From Frigoribacterium sp. Leaf415 (GTDB taxonomy: Bacteria > Actinomycetota > Actinomycetes > Actinomycetales > Microbacteriaceae): a stretch of 64,000 bases of DNA. Each line of letters opens with the position of its first letter. Within the stretch, counting starts at the first letter, position 1. The stretch covers positions 241,301 through 305,300 of the forward strand of contig NZ_LMQR01000001.1 of assembly GCF_001424645.1 (NCBI RefSeq). The letters run 5' to 3'. A model generated the notes under the pieces. It was not told where the DNA came from. It saw nothing but the letters and a program-made list of their open reading frames with translations, and searched no databases. Both the position numbers and the translations under genes were made by a program. Shown in pieces: positions 1 through 8,958 of this stretch.

Positions 1-97
1 GTGCGCGACGACCGGCGCGCGGCCGCGACCCGGCGGGCTCGTGTGCGACGACCGGCGCGCGGCCGCGACCCGGCAGGCTAGTGCGCGACGACCGGCT
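1..97. repeat. 40-bp tandem repeat, 2.4 copies, at the 3' end of the MFS gene
   Basis: Two near-identical 40-bp units (1-40 and 41-80) are followed by a partial third unit (81-97). The third unit is the last codons of the minus-strand MFS gene, so the units look like tandem copies of that gene's 3' end. Units 1 and 2 differ at only a few bases. The array touches the window edge and may continue upstream. Confidence 0.85.
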
Positions 98-1601
98 CGG
101 CGCCCTCGACGACCGGCGGGCGCCGCACGAAGAACGACCCCACGACGGCGAACACCGAGATGATCGCCCCGACCAGGAACGCGGCGCGCACGCCGGCTCC
201 GGTCGCGGCGGCTCCGGCGCCCGACTGGCTGGCGGCCGCGGTGGCGGCGAGGGTCATCACCGTGACGAACACGGCCGTGCCGGCGGCGCCGGCCAGCTGC
301 TGCACCGTGCCGACGATGGCGCTGCCGTGCGAGTACAGGTGGGACGGCAGCGACCCGAGGCCCGACGTGAACAGCGGCGTGAACATGAAGGCCAGGCCGA
401 TGCTGAGGGCGACGTGGGCGCCGAGCACCATCGGGATCGGCGTGGACTCGGACACCGTCGACATGAACCACAGCACGGCGCTGACGAGGGTGGTGCCGGG
501 CACGAGCAGCACGGTCGGGCCGTACTTGTCGAACAGGCGTCCCACGACGGGCGACAGCAGTCCCTGGACGAGACCGCCGGGCAGCAACAGGAGTCCGGTG
601 GCGAGCGGGTCGAGGCCGTGCACGTTCTGCAGGTAGATCGGCAGCACGATCAGGGTGCCGAAGAGGGCGATCATGCCGACGCCGAGCACCGACGCCGAGA
701 TCGTGAAGGTGCGCGACGAGAACGTGCGCAGGTCGAGCAGGGCGCGGTCGCGACGCTGCAGCGAGCGCTGACGCAGCACGAACGCGACGAGGGCGACGAC
801 GCCGACGGCGAGCGGCACCCAGGCGGGCACGGCGGCCTCGGCTCCCTCGCCGATCGAGCTGAGCCCGAAGACGATGCCACCGAAGGCGAAGGCCGACAGG
901 ATCACCGAGGTGACGTCGAGCGGCACCTTCTTCGGTGTGGTGACGTTCTTGACCCGGGCGGCGCCCAGCGCGAGCGCGGCGAGGGCGATCGGCAGGACGA
1001 GGATGAACATGAAGCGCCACTCGAGCACGCTCAGGATGACGCCCGAGATCGTCGGACCGATGGCCGGGGCGACCGAGATGACGATCGAGATGTTGCCCAT
1101 CGTGCGGCCGCGCGTGGCCGGTGGCACGAGGGTGAGCACGGTGGTCATCAGCAGCGGCATCATGATCGCGGTGCCCGAGGCCTGCACGACGCGTCCGAGC
1201 AGCAGCACGCCGAAGCCGGGAGCGATCGCCGAGATCGCCGTTCCCAGGCTGAACAGGCTCATCGCGGCGATGAACACCGGGCGGGTGTTGAAGCGCTGCA
1301 GCAGGAAGCCCGTGATCGGGATGACCACGGCCATGGTGAGCATGAAGCCCGTGGTCAGCCACTGGCCGGCCGTGACGGTGATGTCGAGGTCGCGCGTGAG
1401 GCTCGGCAGGGCGACGCCCATGATCGTCTCGTTGAGGATCACCACGAAGGCGGAGACGAGCAGCAGCCCGATGACGAGCTTGTTGCGGGCCTCGGTGCCG
1501 GCCTGGTCGCCGTCGGCGCCCGCTGTCGCGGTGTCGCCGGATCGGCCGTCGCCGGCTCGGCTGTCGCCGACGGTCGTCGGGGGAGAGGGGTCGATGCTCA
1601 A
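78..1601 (-). CDS. DHA2-family MFS multidrug efflux transporter
   Basis: A 507-residue integral membrane protein of the EmrB/QacA (14-helix, DHA2) drug:proton antiporter type. After a polar N-terminal tail of about 40 residues the first helix begins (LVIGLLLVSAFVVILNETIM), followed by the family signature around ALPSLTRDLDIT and GRVVQASGTAIMMPLLM, which resembles motif C of exporters. The length is usual for the family. No regulator gene is adjacent within the window. Its 3' end is duplicated in tandem (1-97). The substrate cannot be told from sequence; export of hydrophobic drugs is the family expectation. Confidence 0.9.
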   Translation of the reverse strand: MSIDPSPPTTVGDSRAGDGRSGDTATAGADGDQAGTEARNKLVIGLLLVSAFVVILNETIMGVALPSLTRDLDITVTAGQWLTTGFMLTMAVVIPITGFLLQRFNTRPVFIAAMSLFSLGTAISAIAPGFGVLLLGRVVQASGTAIMMPLLMTTVLTLVPPATRGRTMGNISIVISVAPAIGPTISGVILSVLEWRFMFILVLPIALAALALGAARVKNVTTPKKVPLDVTSVILSAFAFGGIVFGLSSIGEGAEAAVPAWVPLAVGVVALVAFVLRQRSLQRRDRALLDLRTFSSRTFTISASVLGVGMIALFGTLIVLPIYLQNVHGLDPLATGLLLLPGGLVQGLLSPVVGRLFDKYGPTVLLVPGTTLVSAVLWFMSTVSESTPIPMVLGAHVALSIGLAFMFTPLFTSGLGSLPSHLYSHGSAIVGTVQQLAGAAGTAVFVTVMTLAATAAASQSGAGAAATGAGVRAAFLVGAIISVFAVVGSFFVRRPPVVEGAEPVVAH

Positions 1602-1723
1602 ATGGGGCTCCTCGGAGGTGACGGCGGGTGTGCCTGTGCGACCGAACGTACGAGACGGTCCGGTTCTTCCCGATCCGTCACGAACGTCCCGCCGTCACCC
1701 CGAGGAGGCGCGGTGCGGGTCGG

Positions 1724-2602
1724 TCAGACGTCGCGTCGCTTCACGAGCGCGAGCGCGAGGCCGAAGAGCACCACGACCCACGCGATGAGCACCAGCAGGG
1801 CGCTCCACGGTTCGAGGACGAGGGCTCCGTCGGGGCTCGGCAGCGTCATCGCCGACTGGCCCGAGACGACGTAGTCGTAGAGCCGGGCGGCGGCGTTCGG
1901 CGGGATGATCTCGGCCAGCGTGTAGACCCAGGCGGCGTCGACGAACGCCGTGAAGATCTGCACGATGATCGGCAGCACGAAGACCAGCCCGACCGCTGCC
2001 GCGATGGCACCGGCACCGTTGCGGATGATCGCGCCGAGCGAGAAGGCGATCATGCCGGTGAAGGCGATCGACGCCGCGGCGCCGAGCACGCTGCGCCAGA
2101 GGGCGCCGTCGCCGAAGTCGACGGTGATGTCGTTCGACGGCAGGATCGCGCTGTTGATCAGCAGCGTCAGGACGAGCGCGACCAGCGACACCACGAAGAG
2201 CGTCACCGCGATGACCACGAGCTTGGCGATCACCGCGGGCAGGCGCTTGGGCACCGTCGAGAAGGTCGACCGGATCATGCCCGTGCCGAACTCGCCGGTG
2301 ATCACCAGGACACCCAGGATCGATGCCACGAGCTGGCCGAAGACCACCCCGACCGAGACCGACTGGGCGACGATCTGCTGCTGTTGCTCGGTGCTGGCCT
2401 GACCGGCCTGGAACAGGCCCGCGCTCAGGGCGAAGAGGGCGCCGAAGCCCACGATGATGACGACCATGATCGACAGGCACCACCAGGTCGAGCGCAGCGT
2501 GCGCAGCTTGATGACCTCGCTGTGCAGCACGCCGCCGAAGGTGAGCTTCGAGGTCGGGCGGGCCGACCGGTCGCGGTGACGGGTGGGGGTCGTGGCGGTC
2601 AT
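1724..2602 (-). CDS. ABC-2 type transporter permease
   Basis: A 292-residue membrane protein with a short cytoplasmic N-terminus (LHSEVIKLRTLRSTWW, typical of ABC-2 permeases) and about six hydrophobic segments. The ATG at 2602 overlaps the stop of the upstream ATP-binding gene as ATGA, so the two are translationally coupled and should form one exporter. In this family one ATPase dimer drives two permeases. The longer reading frame extending to 3907 is not used because it runs through the ATPase gene in another frame. The substrate is unknown. Confidence 0.88.
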   Translation of the reverse strand: MTATTPTRHRDRSARPTSKLTFGGVLHSEVIKLRTLRSTWWCLSIMVVIIVGFGALFALSAGLFQAGQASTEQQQQIVAQSVSVGVVFGQLVASILGVLVITGEFGTGMIRSTFSTVPKRLPAVIAKLVVIAVTLFVVSLVALVLTLLINSAILPSNDITVDFGDGALWRSVLGAAASIAFTGMIAFSLGAIIRNGAGAIAAAVGLVFVLPIIVQIFTAFVDAAWVYTLAEIIPPNAAARLYDYVVSGQSAMTLPSPDGALVLEPWSALLVLIAWVVVLFGLALALVKRRDV

Positions 2603-3561
2603 CGGGTCGCTCCCTGGGGGGTCTGCGTGTCGGGGGCGACGTGGCTGCCTCGCGCCGCGCCTCCTGCGTGGTATTCGACGGAGTCCTGCGTGAGGGTCAT
2701 GTACGCGTCCTCGAGGGAGCGGACCAGCGGGGTGAGCTCGTGGAGCACGACGCCGGACGTGGCGGCGAGGTCGCCGACCCGCTCGGCGGTGATGCCCCGC
2801 AGCTCGACGACGCCTGGCTCGACGGCCGTGACGGCGACGTCGGGCCCCTGCAGCAGCGAGACGAGGTGGTCGGCGTGCGGGCTGCGGACGCGGACGGCGT
2901 CGCCCGAGGCCTGCGAGATGACGTCCGAGATGGGGGAGTCGGCGAGCACCTTGCCACGCCCGAGCACGATGAGGTGGTCGGCGGTCTGCGCCATCTCGCT
3001 CATCAGGTGAGACGAGAGGAACACGGTGCGGCCCTCGCTCGCGAGGAAGCGGGCCAGGGTACGCACCCAGACGACGCCCTCGGGGTCGAGGCCGTTGACG
3101 GGCTCGTCGAGGATGACGGTGGCCGGGTCGCCGAGCAGCGCGGCGGCGATGCCGAGGCGCTGGCCCATGCCGAGCGAGAACCCGCCGACGCGCTTCTTCG
3201 CGACCGATTCGAGGCCGGTCAGGGCGATCACCTCGTCGACGCGCTTCTTGCCGATGCCGTGGGTGGCGCCCATGGCCAGCAGGTGGTCGTGCGCGCTGCG
3301 ACCGGTGTGCACGGCCTTGGCGTCGAGCAGGACGCCGACCTCGTGCAGCGGGGCGGCGTGGTCGGCGAACCGCTTGCCGTTGACCGTGACGCTGCCGCTG
3401 GTGGGGCGGTCGAGCCCCACGATCATGCGCATGGTGGTGGACTTGCCGGCGCCGTTCGGGCCGAGGAACCCGGTCACGAGACCGGGGCGGACCGTGAAGG
3501 TGGCGTCGTCGAGCGCGCGCTTGTCTCCGTAGATCTTGGTGAGGTTCCGGGCTTCGATCAT
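2599..3561 (-). CDS. ABC transporter ATP-binding protein (DrrA/BcrA-like)
   Basis: A 320-residue cytoplasmic ATPase. Walker A is GPNGAGKST near residue 35, the signature region is FSLGMGQRLGIAAALLGDP (a variant LGMGQ instead of LSGGQ, as in many drug and antibiotic exporters), and Walker B/D-loop is VILDEPVNGLDPEG. The C-terminal 90 residues beyond the ATPase core are typical of DrrA/BcrA-type proteins. I chose MIEARNLTKIYGDKR as the start because the 37 residues upstream do not look like family sequence. It is coupled by ATGA overlap to the permease downstream. Confidence 0.9.
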   Translation of the reverse strand: MIEARNLTKIYGDKRALDDATFTVRPGLVTGFLGPNGAGKSTTMRMIVGLDRPTSGSVTVNGKRFADHAAPLHEVGVLLDAKAVHTGRSAHDHLLAMGATHGIGKKRVDEVIALTGLESVAKKRVGGFSLGMGQRLGIAAALLGDPATVILDEPVNGLDPEGVVWVRTLARFLASEGRTVFLSSHLMSEMAQTADHLIVLGRGKVLADSPISDVISQASGDAVRVRSPHADHLVSLLQGPDVAVTAVEPGVVELRGITAERVGDLAATSGVVLHELTPLVRSLEDAYMTLTQDSVEYHAGGAARGSHVAPDTQTPQGATR

Positions 3562-3725
3562 CGCGTGCGTCCTGTCGTCGGCATGCTGAGGGGTGTCCGC
3601 ATCGCCCCAGGCTAGGGGCGCGGTGTGTCCGGGGGCATCCCCCGCCCGGCCGAGACCTGCGGATGACGGCATGGTCCGCTCGGTGGACGCCTCGTCCCGG
3701 GGTCGACCCGTTACAGTCGTCCCTC

Positions 3726-4460
3726 GTGATCGCCGACACCCTGCTCGCCGCCCTGCCCGCCTCGACCGGCGGGGGGTTCGTCCTCTTCAACCCGGACGAG
3801 CTGCTGCCCGCCCTGGGTCCCTGGGCCCTCGCCGGCATCTCGCTGATGGTCTTCATCGAGTCGGGCGTGCTGTTCCCCTTCCTGCCCGGCGACTCGCTGC
3901 TCTTCACCGCCGGCGTGCTGCACGAGGCACTGGGGCTGCAGGTCTGGGTGATCGCGCTCTGCGCGTTCGTCGCCGCGGTGCTGGGCGACCAGGTGGGCTA
4001 CTTCCTCGGCAACCGCTTCGGCCGCCGCCTCTTCAAGGACGACGCGCGCATCCTGAAGACGGCCTACCTCGAGCGCGCCGAGGCCTTCTTCGCCAAGTAC
4101 GGCGGCACGAGCCTGATCCTCGGTCGGTTCGTGCCGATCGTCCGCACCTACGTCCCGCTGGCGGCCGGGACCGCGGGCTACCGGTACCCCAAGTTCCTGC
4201 TCTTCAACGTGACCGGCGCCTTCCTCTGGGCCGTGGGCATGACGGTGCTCGGCTCGCTGCTCGGCGGCATCCCGTTCATCCGCGACCACATCGACGTGCT
4301 CGCCGTCGTGCTCGTCGCGCTGTCGGTCGTGCCGATCGCCCTGCACGCCCTGCTCGCCTGGCGCCGGTCGCGCCGCGAGGCCGCCCTGACCGAGCTGCGC
4401 ACCGCCGACGTCGGCGACGACGCGGGCACCCGTCCCGGCTCGGCCGGCCGCCCCGAGTGA
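3726..4460 (+). CDS. DedA-family membrane protein
   Basis: A 244-residue integral membrane protein of the DedA/VTT superfamily, whose members act as lipid flippases or proton-dependent transporters needed for envelope homeostasis. It shows the family hallmarks FIESGVLFPFLPGDSLLF and, later, GRFVPIVRTYVPLAAG, with an acidic residue and arginines in the re-entrant regions. The GTG at 3726 is preferred over an ATG at 3663 because a TACAGT -10-like box lies at 3712-3717, which would put the 3663 start upstream of the transcript. The stop overlaps the next gene as GTGA. Confidence 0.88.
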   Translation: MIADTLLAALPASTGGGFVLFNPDELLPALGPWALAGISLMVFIESGVLFPFLPGDSLLFTAGVLHEALGLQVWVIALCAFVAAVLGDQVGYFLGNRFGRRLFKDDARILKTAYLERAEAFFAKYGGTSLILGRFVPIVRTYVPLAAGTAGYRYPKFLLFNVTGAFLWAVGMTVLGSLLGGIPFIRDHIDVLAVVLVALSVVPIALHALLAWRRSRREAALTELRTADVGDDAGTRPGSAGRPE

Positions 4461-5176
4461 CCGGCACGCCGCTCGGCTCGGTCGACGAGCTCGTCGCCCG
4501 GGCCCTGGCGGTCCACGCCCGGACGCAGGAGGCGCGGTTCGGCTCCGCCGCGGACCTCGCCTCGGCCACCGGGTCGGTCCCGACGCCCGTCCGCACCCTG
4601 ATCGGCGTCGCGGGTGAGCCCGGTGGCGGGAAGAGCACGGCGGCCGCGGCCGTCGTCGAGGGCCTCACGCGGGTCGGGGTGCGCCCCGTCGTCGTCCCCA
4701 TGGACGGTTTCCACCTCGCCGGTGCCACGCTCGCCCGACTCGATCGCCTCGACCGCAAGGGAGCCATCGACACCTTCGACGCCGACGGTTACCTCGCCCT
4801 GCTCCACCGGTTGCGGTCCCGGGCGACGACGGTGTGGGCACCCGAGTACGTCCGAGGCGTCGAGGAGTCGATCGGCGGCGCGGTGGAGGTCGACCCGTCC
4901 GTCGAGGTCGTGGTCAGCGAGGGGAACTACCTGCTGGCCGAGCTCGCGCCGTGGCCCGAGGTGCGGTCGGCGTTCGACGAGGTGTGGTTCGTCGACACCC
5001 CGGCCGAACTCCGACGCCGCTGGCTCGTCGCCCGTCACGTCCGCTTCGGCATGACGCTCGAGGCGGCCGAGGCCTGGGCCGCCGGCCCCGACGAGGCGAA
5101 CGCCCGGCTCGTCCGGGCCACCCGCGCCCGGGCCGACGTCGTCGTGGACGCCGGCCGCCTCTGGCCCGACGCCTGA
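4457..5176 (+). CDS. Nucleoside/nucleotide kinase family protein (uridine kinase/PanK-like P-loop)
   Basis: A 239-residue cytoplasmic P-loop kinase. The P-loop is GVAGEPGGGKST, followed by PMDGFHLAGATL, the substrate-binding motif shared by fructose/nucleoside kinases of the uridine kinase-PanK group. VVSEGNYLL and the WFVDTPAELRRRWLVARHV lid region complete the pattern. It starts with GTG inside the stop of the DedA gene (GTGA overlap), so the two are co-translated, although no functional link is obvious. The exact substrate (sugar, nucleoside or pantothenate-like) is not determinable here. Confidence 0.8.
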   Translation: MTGTPLGSVDELVARALAVHARTQEARFGSAADLASATGSVPTPVRTLIGVAGEPGGGKSTAAAAVVEGLTRVGVRPVVVPMDGFHLAGATLARLDRLDRKGAIDTFDADGYLALLHRLRSRATTVWAPEYVRGVEESIGGAVEVDPSVEVVVSEGNYLLAELAPWPEVRSAFDEVWFVDTPAELRRRWLVARHVRFGMTLEAAEAWAAGPDEANARLVRATRARADVVVDAGRLWPDA

Positions 5177-5244
5177 CCGCCCGGCCGCACCGCGCCTCCT
5201 CGACCCCCGCCTCCCCGCCTCTTCGCGCCCGCCCCCCGCGCGCT

Positions 5245-5397
5245 GTGCATTTCGCGACAGTGGCGCCGCGACATGCCGGTGCGGCACGGAGGTGAGCGGC
5301 GTGTCTGGGGAGAGGTGTCGGGTTCGGCACGTCGACGGGGCCGACGGTGGTCGGGTTCGGCTCGGGGGGTGCAGGAGGCGCGGGTCGGCAACTGCAC
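5245..5397 (+). repeat. Intergenic palindromic-ended repeat, copy A
   Basis: First of four members of a repeat family. It begins GTGCATTTCGCGAC (5245-5258) and ends with the imperfect inverse (5384-5397, GTCGGCAACTGCAC). The core reads GTGAGCGGCGTGTC then GTCGGGTTCGGCAC, and an AGGAGGCGCGGGTCG motif lies near the right end. It is followed almost at once by copy B in the same orientation, so the 473-bp gap 5177-5649 is mostly repeat and holds no gene I can support. Confidence 0.75.
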
Positions 5398-5427
5398 ACC
5401 GTGCCCGGGAGGCGCCGGTCGGGAGCT

Positions 5428-5575
5428 GTGCACATCGCGACGGAGGCGCCGCGACATGCCGGTACGGCACGAAGGTGAGCGGCGTGTCTCGGCGGAGTGG
5501 TCGGGTTCGGCACGTCGACGGGGCCGACGGTGGTCGGGTTCGGCACGGAGGATGCAGGAGGCGCGGGTCGCGTTC
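5428..5575 (+). repeat. Intergenic palindromic-ended repeat, copy B
   Basis: A direct repeat of copy A with about 85-90% identity by eye. It begins GTGCACATCGCGAC at 5428, has the same core (GTGAGCGGCGTGTC; GTCGGGTTCGGCACG; GACGGGGCCGACGG) and the same AGGAGGCGCGGGTCG near its end. The right terminal repeat is degraded (GTCGCGTTCGTCGC), so the right boundary is approximate. Confidence 0.7.
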
Positions 5576-5649
5576 GTCGCCCGCCCGCCCGCCCGACTAC
5601 CCGACCGACCGACCGCCCGTGTCGGGGGTCCGTCCTAGGCTGGACGATC

Positions 5650-6318
5650 ATGCGCCTGTTGTTGATCCGCCACGGTCAGACCCCCGACAACGTCGAGGGC
5701 GAGCTCGGCACCGTCGCCCCCGGCGTCGGGCTCACCGACCTCGGTCGGCGGCAGGCCGAGGCGCTGCCCGCGGCCCTCGCCGACGAGACGATCGGTGCGC
5801 TCGCGGTCAGCACGCTCGTGCGCACGCAGCTCACCGCGGCTCCTCTGGCCGAGGCCAGGGGGCTGACACCGACGGTGCTCGACGGGCTGCGCGAGGTGAA
5901 GGCGGGCGACCTCGAAGGCCGCAGCGACGCCGAGGCGGTCACGGCCTACATCGGCTGCGTCTTCTCCTGGGCGGCGGGCGACCTCGGCGCGCGGGTGCCC
6001 GGTTCGGAGGACGGGCACGAGTTCTTCGCCCGCTACGACGAGGCGCTGGCCGACCTCATCGCCGCGGGCGAACGCGACGGTCACGAGACGGTCGCCGCCG
6101 TCAGCCACGGCGCGGCCATCCGCGCCTGGGCCGGGTCGCGGGCGGTCAACGCCGACGACGAGTTCATCCGGCACCACCTGCTCGAGAACACGGGCGTCGT
6201 CACGCTCGAGGGCACCCTCGACCGCGGCTGGCGCCTCCAGACCTGGCAGGGCCTGCCCGTCGGCGGTGCCGAGCTGCTCGACCTCGACGCGGCCGACCCC
6301 ACCGGCGAGTCCTACTGA
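5650..6318 (+). CDS. Histidine phosphatase family protein
   Basis: A 222-residue protein of the phosphoglycerate-mutase-like superfamily. The catalytic RHG motif is at the extreme N-terminus (LLLIRHGQTPDN), and the second catalytic histidine lies in AAVSHGAAIRAW. These enzymes remove phosphate from small metabolites or proteins. The ATG at 5650 follows a TAGGCT -10-like box at 5636-5641 by eight bases, so the mRNA is probably nearly leaderless. It stands alone, transcribed away from the repeat cluster. The substrate is unknown. Confidence 0.88.
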   Translation: MRLLLIRHGQTPDNVEGELGTVAPGVGLTDLGRRQAEALPAALADETIGALAVSTLVRTQLTAAPLAEARGLTPTVLDGLREVKAGDLEGRSDAEAVTAYIGCVFSWAAGDLGARVPGSEDGHEFFARYDEALADLIAAGERDGHETVAAVSHGAAIRAWAGSRAVNADDEFIRHHLLENTGVVTLEGTLDRGWRLQTWQGLPVGGAELLDLDAADPTGESY

Positions 6319-6352
6319 CGCTCGGCCAGACCCTCGGTCGGGCGGCCGTCCG

Positions 6353-7636
6353 CTACGGCTGAGCTAGCAGGCGCTCGAGTGCCGGGCCGGCGAACTTGCC
6401 GTCGGGGTCGACCTCGTGGACGAGCGCGGCGAAGTCGGCCAGCCGGGGGTACGCCTCGACGATCGCCGCGTGGGGCAGGGCCGACAGCTTGCCCCAGTGG
6501 GGGCGCGGCGTGAACGGGGCCAGCGCCTCCTCGACGCGGGGGACGAGGGCGGCGACCTCGGCGGGGTGCTTCTTCCAGGTGAAGGCGATGCCCAGGCTGT
6601 CCTGCGGCGTCGGGCTCAACCAGAGCGGGTCGCCCGCCACGGTGCGGGTCTCGCAGGTGTGGAGGTGCGGGCGCAGCTCGTCGCCGAGGCGTTGCACGGC
6701 GCGGAGGGCGGCCGGGCCGTCCTCGAGGGCCACGAAGTGCTCGCTCTGCAACTCGGAACCCACCGACGGGGTGGCGTCGATGCGGAAGTGCGGCAGCCGG
6801 TCGGCCCACGACCCCACGCTGCCGTCCATCGGAGTCGACTTCGTGCCGGTGACCTCGGCGTGTTCGTCGACCGGGGCGGGGCGGGCGCCCCACAGGTCAC
6901 GGGGCATCGACACGTCGGCGAGGCCCTCGGGCACGCGCGACTTGACGAGCACCTCGCGGATGCGGTGGTCGAACTCGTGGAAGAAGCTGACGCTGTAGCC
7001 GGCTCCCATGACGTCGAGCAGGTGGTCGTCGACGCTCGACCAGGGCAGATCGACGTAGGTGTCCTGCCGCATGCGGAACCCGGGCTGCACGTCCAGGGTC
7101 ACCCGGACCACGACGCCGAGGGCGCCCAGGGCCACGATGCTGCCGTCGAACCCCGGCTGACCGCGACGCACGGTCCGGACGGACCCGTCGGGCCCGACGA
7201 TCTCGAGGGCCGAGACCGCACTCGACAGGCTGCCGAGGGCGAGCCCCGAGCCGTGGGTGCCGGTGGCGATCGCGCCGCCCACCGAGATGTGCGGCAGCGA
7301 GCCCATGTTCAGCAGGGCGAGTCCGTGCCGGTCGAGGTGCTGCGCGACGACGGCGTAGTTCGTGCCGGCGCCGACGGTGACGCTGTGCCCGTCGTCCGCG
7401 ATCACCGGGTCGGCGGGCAGCGCCGTGGTCGACACCAACAGGCCCGGGCCGTCGGCCACGTCGCTGAACGAGTGGCGCGTGCCCAGGGCCCGGATGCGTG
7501 GAGCCCCGGCGACGAGTTCGCTCAGCTCGTCGACCGTGCTCGGCTGCACGACCCGGGTCGCCCCGTAGCTGAAGCTGTCGGCCCAGTTGCGCTCGTCGCG
7601 TCGGGGCGGTCGGAGGGTCTCGTGCGTCGTCGTCAC
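6353..7636 (-). CDS. FAD-binding oxidoreductase, alditol/D-arabinono-lactone oxidase type
   Basis: A 427-residue flavoprotein of the vanillyl-alcohol-oxidase superfamily. The FAD domain shows RALGTRHSFSDVAD near residue 50, where the histidine matches the covalent FAD site of alditol oxidase, and GSLPHISVGGAIATGTHGSG near residue 115. The C-terminal PRPHWGKLSALP matches the HWGK motif of aldonolactone oxidases. The family oxidises xylitol, sorbitol or aldonolactones with oxygen, producing peroxide. It starts with GTG at 7636. The length matches streptomycete alditol oxidase (about 418 residues). Confidence 0.85.
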   Translation of the reverse strand: MTTTHETLRPPRRDERNWADSFSYGATRVVQPSTVDELSELVAGAPRIRALGTRHSFSDVADGPGLLVSTTALPADPVIADDGHSVTVGAGTNYAVVAQHLDRHGLALLNMGSLPHISVGGAIATGTHGSGLALGSLSSAVSALEIVGPDGSVRTVRRGQPGFDGSIVALGALGVVVRVTLDVQPGFRMRQDTYVDLPWSSVDDHLLDVMGAGYSVSFFHEFDHRIREVLVKSRVPEGLADVSMPRDLWGARPAPVDEHAEVTGTKSTPMDGSVGSWADRLPHFRIDATPSVGSELQSEHFVALEDGPAALRAVQRLGDELRPHLHTCETRTVAGDPLWLSPTPQDSLGIAFTWKKHPAEVAALVPRVEEALAPFTPRPHWGKLSALPHAAIVEAYPRLADFAALVHEVDPDGKFAGPALERLLAQP

Positions 7637-7673
7637 CGGTCGAGTCTCGCACGCGCCCGCGACGCCCGCCGGG

Positions 7674-8849
7674 TCAGGCGGCGATGCCCTCCTCGTCCTC
7701 GCGGACGGCCACGCGCTCGTTCGCGAGCCGGGTGCGGCGCACGCTCCAGAGGTGGGTGAGTGCGGCGAGGGCGAGCCCGGCGGCGAGCCAGAGCGAGAGC
7801 GTCAGGCCGGCCCGGCCCCAGCCCTGGCCGGGGAAGTACACGATCGACTGCGTGGCGTGCAGCCAGGCCGAGCCGTTCCAGAAGGCACCCAACGCCCCGA
7901 AGAAGGGCGGCACGAGCTGCGACGAGAAGACGCCGCCCGAGCTGGTGAAGTTCAGCATGACGAAGAGCATGGTCAGGGCGGGCGTCGTCCAGTGGCGCAG
8001 CAGGGGATGCAGACCGATGCCGATCACGACGACGGCGGTCACGTAGAGCCAGCTGACGAGTGCCACGCCCCACAGGCCGGTCGTGACGATGCCGTAGACG
8101 GGACCGACGACGACGGTGCCGATCGCCGCGATCACGGCGGCCGTGACGACACCGGCGAGGAGGCGCGAGCCGAGTCCCAGCCGGGCGCTCGCCGCCGAGA
8201 TGGCCGCGGCACTCGCGTACGCGCCGACGCTCAGGGCGACGAGCAGGAAGAACAGCCCCTGTCCCGTCGGGTCACCCTCGCCGCTCGGCACGACGTCGTC
8301 GACCTTCAGGGGCAGCCCGAGCCGGTAGGCGACCGGGCCGAACACCTTCTGCAGGACGCTCGCGGTCGTGTCGGACGCCGCGGACGAGACGTACAGGGTC
8401 GCGTCGGTGGCGCCCACCTCGAACGCACCCGAGATCTCGCGGTCGGTGATGAGCCTTCGCGCCGCGTCGGCGTCGGCGACGGTGCGCAGGTCGAGGGCGT
8501 CCGGGTCGGCGTCGTTGAGCTGCTGGGCGAAGACCTCGCTCTGGGCCGAGCTGCCCACGACGGCGACGGGCACGTGGTGGGGTGTCGGGTGGCCGAAGGC
8601 GCCGAGGTAGGCGAGGGCCATGCCGGTGGCCAGGAAGAGGGGGATGAGCACATGCAGGCCGAGGGATCGCCACGCCGCGGCGTCGGGGCGCGGGCGGCGC
8701 GCGGTCGTGGGCCCGGCGTGCTGGTGGCCGCGATGGAGGCGCGGGTCGGGTCGGTCGCCCCGCCCCCGGAGCGGGTCGTCGCGGAACGAGTCGTGGTCGG
8801 GGCGCGCGCCGTCGTCCGGGCGGTGCAGGGTCAGATCGGTGGTCGTCAC
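7674..8849 (-). CDS. YhgE/Pip-like ABC-2-type membrane protein
   Basis: A 391-residue membrane protein. One helix around residues 65-85 is followed by a soluble extracytoplasmic domain (HVPVAVVGSSAQSEVFAQQL, then DREISGAFEV) and five or six C-terminal helices. This is the layout of YhgE/Pip and related ABC-2-like export proteins. It is transcribed divergently from a MarR regulator, with a perfect 15-bp palindrome between them, so MarR control is likely. The GTG start is at 8849. The N-terminal 50 residues are polar and low in complexity. Confidence 0.7.
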   Translation of the reverse strand: MTTTDLTLHRPDDGARPDHDSFRDDPLRGRGDRPDPRLHRGHQHAGPTTARRPRPDAAAWRSLGLHVLIPLFLATGMALAYLGAFGHPTPHHVPVAVVGSSAQSEVFAQQLNDADPDALDLRTVADADAARRLITDREISGAFEVGATDATLYVSSAASDTTASVLQKVFGPVAYRLGLPLKVDDVVPSGEGDPTGQGLFFLLVALSVGAYASAAAISAASARLGLGSRLLAGVVTAAVIAAIGTVVVGPVYGIVTTGLWGVALVSWLYVTAVVVIGIGLHPLLRHWTTPALTMLFVMLNFTSSGGVFSSQLVPPFFGALGAFWNGSAWLHATQSIVYFPGQGWGRAGLTLSLWLAAGLALAALTHLWSVRRTRLANERVAVREDEEGIAA

Positions 8850-8894
8850 AGGGCTCCTCGTGGTCGGGGGGCGCCGTTGCCCGTCAGGTCTACA

Positions 8895-8909
8895 GTTGCA
8901 TTATGCAAC
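8895..8909. promoter_or_regulatory. Perfect palindrome, candidate MarR operator
   Basis: GTTGCATTATGCAAC is a perfect 15-bp palindrome between the divergent YhgE-like gene and the MarR gene, and is AT-rich against a GC-rich background. This size and placement are typical of a MarR-dimer site controlling both directions. Confidence 0.7.
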
Positions 8910-8958
8910 ACAAACGACCGCCTCGGTGTTCCCGACCGCCCGCCGTTAGGCTGATCCC

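Noticed and set aside
81..1874. Long plus-strand reading frame antisense to the MFS transporter
   Set aside because: Its product is Arg/Asp/His-rich low-complexity sequence, the usual shadow of a high-GC gene in another frame. The minus-strand frame encodes a clear DHA2 transporter.
2608..3907. Extension of the ABC permease frame through the ATPase gene (727 codons)
   Set aside because: The added part is Arg/Pro-rich out-of-frame ATPase sequence. The permease begins at the ATGA overlap (2602).
5245..5575. CRISPR array reading of the repeated block
   Set aside because: Only two long units without short spacers, and no cas genes in the window. It is a direct repeat of an intergenic element.
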